A stretch of 64,000 nt of DNA from Actinobacteria bacterium UBA2272 (GTDB lineage: Bacteria > Actinomycetota > Coriobacteriia > Anaerosomatales > Anaerosomataceae), in NCBI GenBank assembly GCA_002347725.1, contig DDXA01000004.1, positions 744,001 to 808,000 of the forward strand, in the 5' to 3' direction. Positions 59,831-64,000 of the stretch are shown in pieces. A model generated the notes under the pieces. That model was not told the origin of the DNA. It saw only the letters and a program-made list of their open reading frames with translations, and ran no database searches. How positions within the stretch are numbered: the stretch's first letter is position 1; every line of letters starts with the position of its first letter. The position numbers and the translations under genes were made by a program.

Positions 59831-62554
59831 ATGGATCAGTCACGCCGAAAGGTACGCCCCACGACCATCGCCGCGATCGCACTCGTCGTGCTCCTCGTCG
59901 CTTCGGGCGCGATCGCCGAGTTCTACACCGATGCGCTGTGGTATGGCGAGGTCGGACAGACCGGTGTGTTCTGGCGCACGCTCGCCTGGCAGTGGGGGAC
60001 CGGCGTCGCCTTCGGGCTCGTCTTCTTCGCCATCTTGCTCGGAAACCTGACCATCGCCCGGAAGATGACGCCGGCGCGAGTGCTGCGACCCGCGGGCACT
60101 GTGGGCCTTCCCGTGGAGGTGGCGATCGACCGGGTGCGCGCGGCGGTCGGCCGGATCGCGGGGACGGCGCTGCTCGTCGCGAGCGGTGTGGCGGCCCTTG
60201 TGGCGGGTGCGGCCATGGCCGAGTCGTGGGAAGTGTTCGCTCTTGCGGTCTCCGGTGGGCTCTTCGGCGCGGCGGATCCGCAGTTCGGTCGGGACATCGG
60301 ATTCTACTTCTTCACGCTGCCCGCGCTTCGGCTGGTGCAGACCTGGCTCACGGGGACACTCGTCTTCACGCTCATTGCCAGCGCCGCGCTGCATGTGTTC
60401 AACGGGTCGATCAGGCCGTGGGATCGCTGGCGGGGCTTCGATCCCCACGTGAAGGCCCATCTGTCGGTCATCGGCGGCCTCATCATCGTCGTGCAGGCGC
60501 TCGGCTACTGGCTCAGCATCTTCGAGCTCGTCTACTCGCCGCGCGGACAGGTCGTGGGCGCGTCGTTCACCGACGTCAACGCTCAGATCCCCGCGTACAC
60601 GATCCTGATCGTCATCGCGCTGCTCTCGGGCATCGCGCTGCTCGTCAACATCCGCTTCCGTGGCTGGAGGCTTCCGGCAGTCGCGGTCGGTGCGTGGGTC
60701 GGCGCGGCCATCCTCGTCGGCGGCGTGTACCCGGGTCTCGTCCAGCAGTTCCGGGTCTCACCCAACGAGGTAGAGGCCGAGTCACCGTACATCGAGCGGA
60801 ACATCGCGGCGACACGTGCGGCTTTCGGCCTCGATGACATCGAAGTCAGAGCGTTCGCGGCCGAGGAGAACCTCACCGCCGAGAACCTCACCGCCAACAC
60901 CCAGACGATCGAGAACGTGCGCGTGTGGGATCCCACGATCGTCGCGCAGACATACCGCCAGCTCCAGGGCATCCGGCCCTACTACGACTTCAACGATGTG
61001 GACGTGGACCGCTACACCGTCGATGGCGTTCGCCGGCAGGTCCTCGTGTCTGTCCGCGAGATGAACGTCGCCCGGCTGGCGGACCAGGCGCAGACATGGG
61101 TCAATCAGCATCTGGTCTACACGCACGGCTACGGGATCGTGGTGAGCCCCGTGAACGAGACGAGCGGACAGGGCTACCCGCTCTTCATCGTGAAGGACAT
61201 CCCACCCGAGTCCGGCACCGACCTAGAGGTCGCGCAGCCGGCCATCTACTTCGGTGAGCAGGTGGGCAACTACGTCATCGCCGATACGGAGCTGCCCGAG
61301 TTCGACTACCCGGTGGGCTCCGAGAACGCCGAGACGAACTATGCCGGTAGCGGCGGGATCGAGGTCGGGGGACCGCTGCGCCGCGCCGCGTTCGCGCTGC
61401 GATTCTCGGCTCCGCAGATCGTGTTCAGCCGGTACATCCGGTCCGACAGCCAGGTGCTGTTCCGCCGCTCGATCACCGAGCGTGCCGAGGCGCTCGCGCC
61501 GTGGCTCACCTTCGACGGAGACCCGTACCCTGCGATCATCAACGAGCGGATCGTGTGGATCCTCGACGGGTACACGATCTCCGACCGCTACCCCTACTCC
61601 GAGCGTTACGGTGGGGCGAGTTACATCCGCAACTCGGTGAAGATGACCGTGGATGCGTACGACGGCACGACCACGCTCTATGCGTTCGATCCGGACGATC
61701 CGCTGCTGGAGGCGTGGAGCCGGGTCTTCCCCGGCCTGCTCACCGATGCATCCGAGATGCCGGAGAGCGTTCGTGCGCACCTGCGCTACCCGGCCGACCT
61801 GTTCATGCTCCAGGCCGAGGTCTACAAGACGTACCACATGCTCGACCCGAAGGTCTTCTACAACAAGGAGGACCAGTGGGCGCTGCCCGGCGAGGGTACC
61901 GAGGGCGGCGGGGTCCCGATGGATCCGTTCTACGTGCTGATGGAGCTCCCCGAGGAGGACCGGGAGGACTTCATGCTGATGCTGCCGTTCACGCCGCGGA
62001 CCAAGGCGAACATGATCGGCTGGATGGCTGCCAAGTCCGACCCGGATGACTACGGAGCCCGCGTCGTGTACACGCTGCCCAAGCAGCGGCTCGTGCTCGG
62101 ACCGGAGCAGGTCTCGGCGCGCATCAACCAGGACCCGGTCATCTCGCAGCAACTTACGCTGTGGAGCCAGCGTGGCAGTGGCGTCATCTTCGGCAACCTG
62201 CTCGTGATCCCCATCGAGGAGGCGATCGTCTACATCCAGCCGCTCTACCTGCAGGCCGAGCAGACGGCCATGCCGCAGCTGACCCGCGTGATCGTGGCGT
62301 ACGGCGACACCGTCGCCATGGAGACCGATCTCGCGGCCGCGCTCTTGCGCGTGTTCGGTGAGGTGGAGGCGCCGGCGACCGACGACGGCGCCCCGGTCGA
62401 TCCCGCGGCCGCGCTGGAGCTCTACGAGCGGGCCCTCGAGGCACAGCGTACGGGTGACTGGGCGGCCTACGGGCGCCTCATCGGGGAGCTCGGAGACGTC
62501 CTGGAACGTCTGTCGGGCGCCGCGGTCGAGACGACGATGACGCCGGGGCAGTAA
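59831..62554 (+). CDS. UPF0182 family membrane protein
   Basis: Membrane protein of 907 residues in the UPF0182/COG1615 family, of unknown function and mostly actinobacterial and cyanobacterial. About seven TM helices lie in the first 300 residues (including TTIAAIALVVLLVASGAIAE). A large outer domain follows with DWDLTVEAG-unrelated blocks such as FNDVDVDRYTVDG, YTHGYGIVVSPVNETS, YFGEQVGNYVIADTE, LRFSAPQIVFSRYI and SDRYPYSERYGG. The C-terminal FRVFGEVEAPATDDG tail is acidic. ATG 59831 follows GGGAGG. It is monocistronic. Confidence 0.92.
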   Translation: MDQSRRKVRPTTIAAIALVVLLVASGAIAEFYTDALWYGEVGQTGVFWRTLAWQWGTGVAFGLVFFAILLGNLTIARKMTPARVLRPAGTVGLPVEVAIDRVRAAVGRIAGTALLVASGVAALVAGAAMAESWEVFALAVSGGLFGAADPQFGRDIGFYFFTLPALRLVQTWLTGTLVFTLIASAALHVFNGSIRPWDRWRGFDPHVKAHLSVIGGLIIVVQALGYWLSIFELVYSPRGQVVGASFTDVNAQIPAYTILIVIALLSGIALLVNIRFRGWRLPAVAVGAWVGAAILVGGVYPGLVQQFRVSPNEVEAESPYIERNIAATRAAFGLDDIEVRAFAAEENLTAENLTANTQTIENVRVWDPTIVAQTYRQLQGIRPYYDFNDVDVDRYTVDGVRRQVLVSVREMNVARLADQAQTWVNQHLVYTHGYGIVVSPVNETSGQGYPLFIVKDIPPESGTDLEVAQPAIYFGEQVGNYVIADTELPEFDYPVGSENAETNYAGSGGIEVGGPLRRAAFALRFSAPQIVFSRYIRSDSQVLFRRSITERAEALAPWLTFDGDPYPAIINERIVWILDGYTISDRYPYSERYGGASYIRNSVKMTVDAYDGTTTLYAFDPDDPLLEAWSRVFPGLLTDASEMPESVRAHLRYPADLFMLQAEVYKTYHMLDPKVFYNKEDQWALPGEGTEGGGVPMDPFYVLMELPEEDREDFMLMLPFTPRTKANMIGWMAAKSDPDDYGARVVYTLPKQRLVLGPEQVSARINQDPVISQQLTLWSQRGSGVIFGNLLVIPIEEAIVYIQPLYLQAEQTAMPQLTRVIVAYGDTVAMETDLAAALLRVFGEVEAPATDDGAPVDPAAALELYERALEAQRTGDWAAYGRLIGELGDVLERLSGAAVETTMTPGQ

Positions 62555-62575
62555 GCTCACGCGCTAACGAAGCGG

Positions 62576-62604
62576 TTCCCATACGGCACGTGGTGTGCTA
62601 GAGT
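62576..62604 (+). promoter_or_regulatory. Candidate promoter of the rlpA-like gene
   Basis: TTCCCA (62576-62581) and TAGAGT (62599-62604) are 17 bases apart, each matching the consensus at four of six positions. The predicted start near 62611 would give a leader of about 300 bases before the GTG at 62914. Confidence 0.45.
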
Positions 62605-62610
62605 CTCTCC

Positions 62611-62913
62611 CCGTTGGCTGGAAAGTGGAGTCCGTGCCGCGTGTGCGTGCGTGCCGAAGGGCCGCCGTGCTGGACCGGCGAGGTGCGGGACTCCGGGCGA
62701 TCGACCCAGCGGGCGTCGTGCAAGGGTGCGCGACGCCGGAGGATAACGGTCCACCACCACCCATAGCAGAGCTCGTGCTTGAGTGGCCAAGGCGGCGGGA
62801 ACGTCCGATCCGCGTGGCCGGGAGCGCGACGGCATGCTTCTTCTCCCCCCTGCTCGACTGTCGTCGTATGTCCCGGGCTGCCGCCTGTCCTGTACCCGTA
62901 CATGGAGGACAGT
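62611..62913 (+). other. Long 5' leader of the rlpA-like gene (possible cis-regulatory RNA)
   Basis: About 300 GC-rich bases without a credible gene precede a wall-associated protein. In actinobacteria such leaders often carry c-di-AMP or other riboswitches. I could not find the conserved core of the ydaO class or any other class I know. Complementary GC-rich words suggest strong folding. Confidence 0.35.
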
Positions 62914-63555
62914 GTGAAGGTAGAGCGTAAGCGGGGCTTCGGCCTCAACACGGTCGCAACCGCCACAACCGGCCTTGCCGTTGCGGTGACGCTTCTTGTC
63001 GGAGCCGGGATCGTTCCGGCCACTGTCGCGTCGGCGCAGGTGACCGAAGTCGGCATACCCGGCAGCCTGAGCGGAAGTGTCCTGCCGCCAGCCGCTGAGC
63101 AGCCCAAAGCCGAGGATCTCCGGCAGCCGTCCGGCCTCGGTGCGGCAGAGGCGAAGGCCTCGGGCGTTCGCACACCGACGGCGATCAAGCCCAAGCCCGC
63201 ACCCAAGTCTGCACCTAAGCCCGCTGCTCCGAAGCGGCAGACGCCTGCGACATCTGCGGCGTCGGCAGTCGACACCACCGGCTGGAAGAGCGCCAAGGTC
63301 TCGTGGTATGGCCCCGGCTTCTACGGCAACACCATGGCCGGTGGCGGGAAGCTCACCCCGTCGAGCATGGTCGTCGCCCACCGCAGCCTTCCCTTCGGCA
63401 CCAAGATCGAGTTCTCGTACAAGGGGCGCACGTGCACTGCGGTCGTTCAGGACCGCGGACCGCACGTCGCCGGCCGGGTCTTCGATCTCGGACCCGGTAC
63501 CGCGGGGGCTCTCGGGTTCTCCGGCGTAGGTACGGTCAAGTACCGGATCCTGTAA
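62914..63555 (+). CDS. RlpA-like double-psi beta-barrel secreted protein
   Basis: Exported protein of about 213 residues. Signal peptide near 1-39 (ERKRGFGLNTVATATTGLAV then VGAGIVPATVASA), a low-complexity Lys/Pro/Ala linker (KPKPAPKSAPKPAAPK), then a C-terminal RlpA-like barrel: AKVSWYGPGFYGNTMAGGG, AHRSLPFGTKIEF, VQDRGPHVAGRVFDLGPG with the catalytic-type Asp, and GFSGVGTVKYRIL. It likely acts on or binds peptidoglycan. GTG 62914 has GGAGG five bases upstream; the ATG at 62902 lies inside that site and is less likely. Confidence 0.87.
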   Translation: MKVERKRGFGLNTVATATTGLAVAVTLLVGAGIVPATVASAQVTEVGIPGSLSGSVLPPAAEQPKAEDLRQPSGLGAAEAKASGVRTPTAIKPKPAPKSAPKPAAPKRQTPATSAASAVDTTGWKSAKVSWYGPGFYGNTMAGGGKLTPSSMVVAHRSLPFGTKIEFSYKGRTCTAVVQDRGPHVAGRVFDLGPGTAGALGFSGVGTVKYRIL

Positions 63556-63589
63556 CCCGGAGCCGTCTGCACGAGCATCGTGAACAACG

Positions 63590-63620
63590 AGCGGCGCCGT
63601 CCCGAGAGGGCGGCGCCGCT
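63590..63620 (+). terminator. Strong hairpin after the rlpA-like gene
   Basis: AGCGGCGCCG-(T)-CCC, loop GAGA, GGG-CGGCGCCGCT: 13 pairs with one bulged T, 34 bases after the stop. No U-tract; the stability and position suggest a terminator. Confidence 0.7.
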
Positions 63621-63693
63621 GTCAATGTGGGGGCATCGGGGGCGCTTTGGGGTATCTTCGCAAGTGGCATGTTCCGGACCCGAGGAGGAAACG

Positions 63694-64000
63694 ATGGCAC
63701 CGTCCGATCAGAGGTCCCCGGGACCGAAGACAGGTGTCGAGGGCATCATAGAAGCCGTTGCCGACCTGCTCCAGACAGCATCTGACTGGGTGCGCCAGGA
63801 AGCCGAGGCGGTCGTCCGCGAGAAGATCGTGCTTCCGATCCAGAAGCTGGGACTCACCCTGGTCTCCGCAACGGCCGCGGGCTGTCTGCTCGTGGTCGGC
63901 CTCATCTTCATCGCCGTCGCGCTGTACCTGCTTCTCGCCTCCTGGCTGACGCATCCCGGAGCGTTGCTGCTCATCGGTGGCGTCTACGTCCTGTTCTCCG
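63694..64000 (+). CDS. Holin/PF07332-like membrane protein, 5' part (cut by window end)
   Basis: The first 102 codons of a gene that runs past the window. A hydrophilic N-terminus (SDQRSPGPKTGVEGIIEAVA) leads to an amphipathic helix and two TM helices (TAAGCLLVVGLIFIAVALYL and GALLLIGGVYVLFS), the layout of the small actinobacterial PF07332/holin-like membrane proteins of unknown function. ATG 63694 follows GAGGAGGAA. The frame is open to the last base. Confidence 0.7.
   Translation, partial: MAPSDQRSPGPKTGVEGIIEAVADLLQTASDWVRQEAEAVVREKIVLPIQKLGLTLVSATAAGCLLVVGLIFIAVALYLLLASWLTHPGALLLIGGVYVLFS

Noticed and set aside
62611..62913. c-di-AMP (ydaO) riboswitch upstream of the rlpA-like gene
   Set aside because: The context is right but the conserved core of the class, such as a GACAGCTAAC-like segment, is not present.
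1..64000. Insertion sequences, integrases, prophage or CRISPR arrays
   Set aside because: No transposase, integrase, repeat-spacer array or att-like duplication at the tRNA genes was seen. The holin-like protein at the end is a common chromosomal family.

Overview
The window is one stretch of a high-GC, tightly packed bacterial chromosome. It has no rRNA, CRISPR array, insertion sequence or prophage. GTG and TTG starts, many 4-nt ATGA/GTGA overlaps, PF04122-type cell-wall-binding repeats, an UPF0182 membrane protein and a toast-rack/PspC pair suggest an actinobacterium. A Coriobacteriia-like, possibly anaerobic lineage is my best guess, because of the apparent selenocysteine use and the Mrp/Mbh-like antiporter. 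That placement is inference.

Layout. 1-6304: 3' part of gyrA, a HAD phosphatase and a MacAB-type efflux set. 6314-8667: bifunctional-nuclease-family protein, YjbQ, tRNA-Ile(GAT) and a bacterial eRF1-like (baeRF) protein. 8922-13104: lipid-modification cluster (CFA-type methyltransferase, DUF1365, FAD oxidoreductase, divergent SDR), followed by a secreted subtilisin with three cell-wall-binding repeats. 15832-24594: a 2920-residue cyclic beta-1,2-glucan synthase. 24752-25459: a lipoprotein with rhodanese and thioredoxin domains whose active site is read through an in-frame UGA. 25981-33306: tRNA-Ala(TGC), an ABC-2 exporter, a DMT transporter, a histidine-kinase-like protein without its acceptor His, and a nitroreductase. 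33287-44643: a ferredoxin-like protein and a ten-gene antiporter operon headed by a degenerate GGDEF protein. 44941-47041: TrhA/hemolysin III, a universal stress protein and a winged-helix protein. 47050-50345 and 56099-59772: two copies of a HEAT-repeat/HD-domain gene pair. Between and after them are a CNNM/CorC protein, an envelope-stress-like LiaF/PspC pair, an amidohydrolase, a methyltransferase, Maf, UPF0182, an RlpA-like protein behind a long leader, and a truncated holin-like protein.

The strongest novel signal is the selenoprotein candidate at 24752-25459. A rhodanese lipoprotein frame ends at TGA exactly where the first Cys of a thioredoxin CxxC should be. The same frame continues into the rest of the thioredoxin fold. 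A hairpin fitting the bacterial SECIS model lies 26 nt downstream, and a CsoR/CstR-type operator lies upstream. The second is the duplicated HEAT + HD cassette: all four proteins share an N-terminal LYPxxxP-type domain, and each pair overlaps by ATGA. The third is an antiporter operon with three MrpD-like subunits plus an 894-residue NuoL/MrpA-like subunit carrying an unusual soluble tail.
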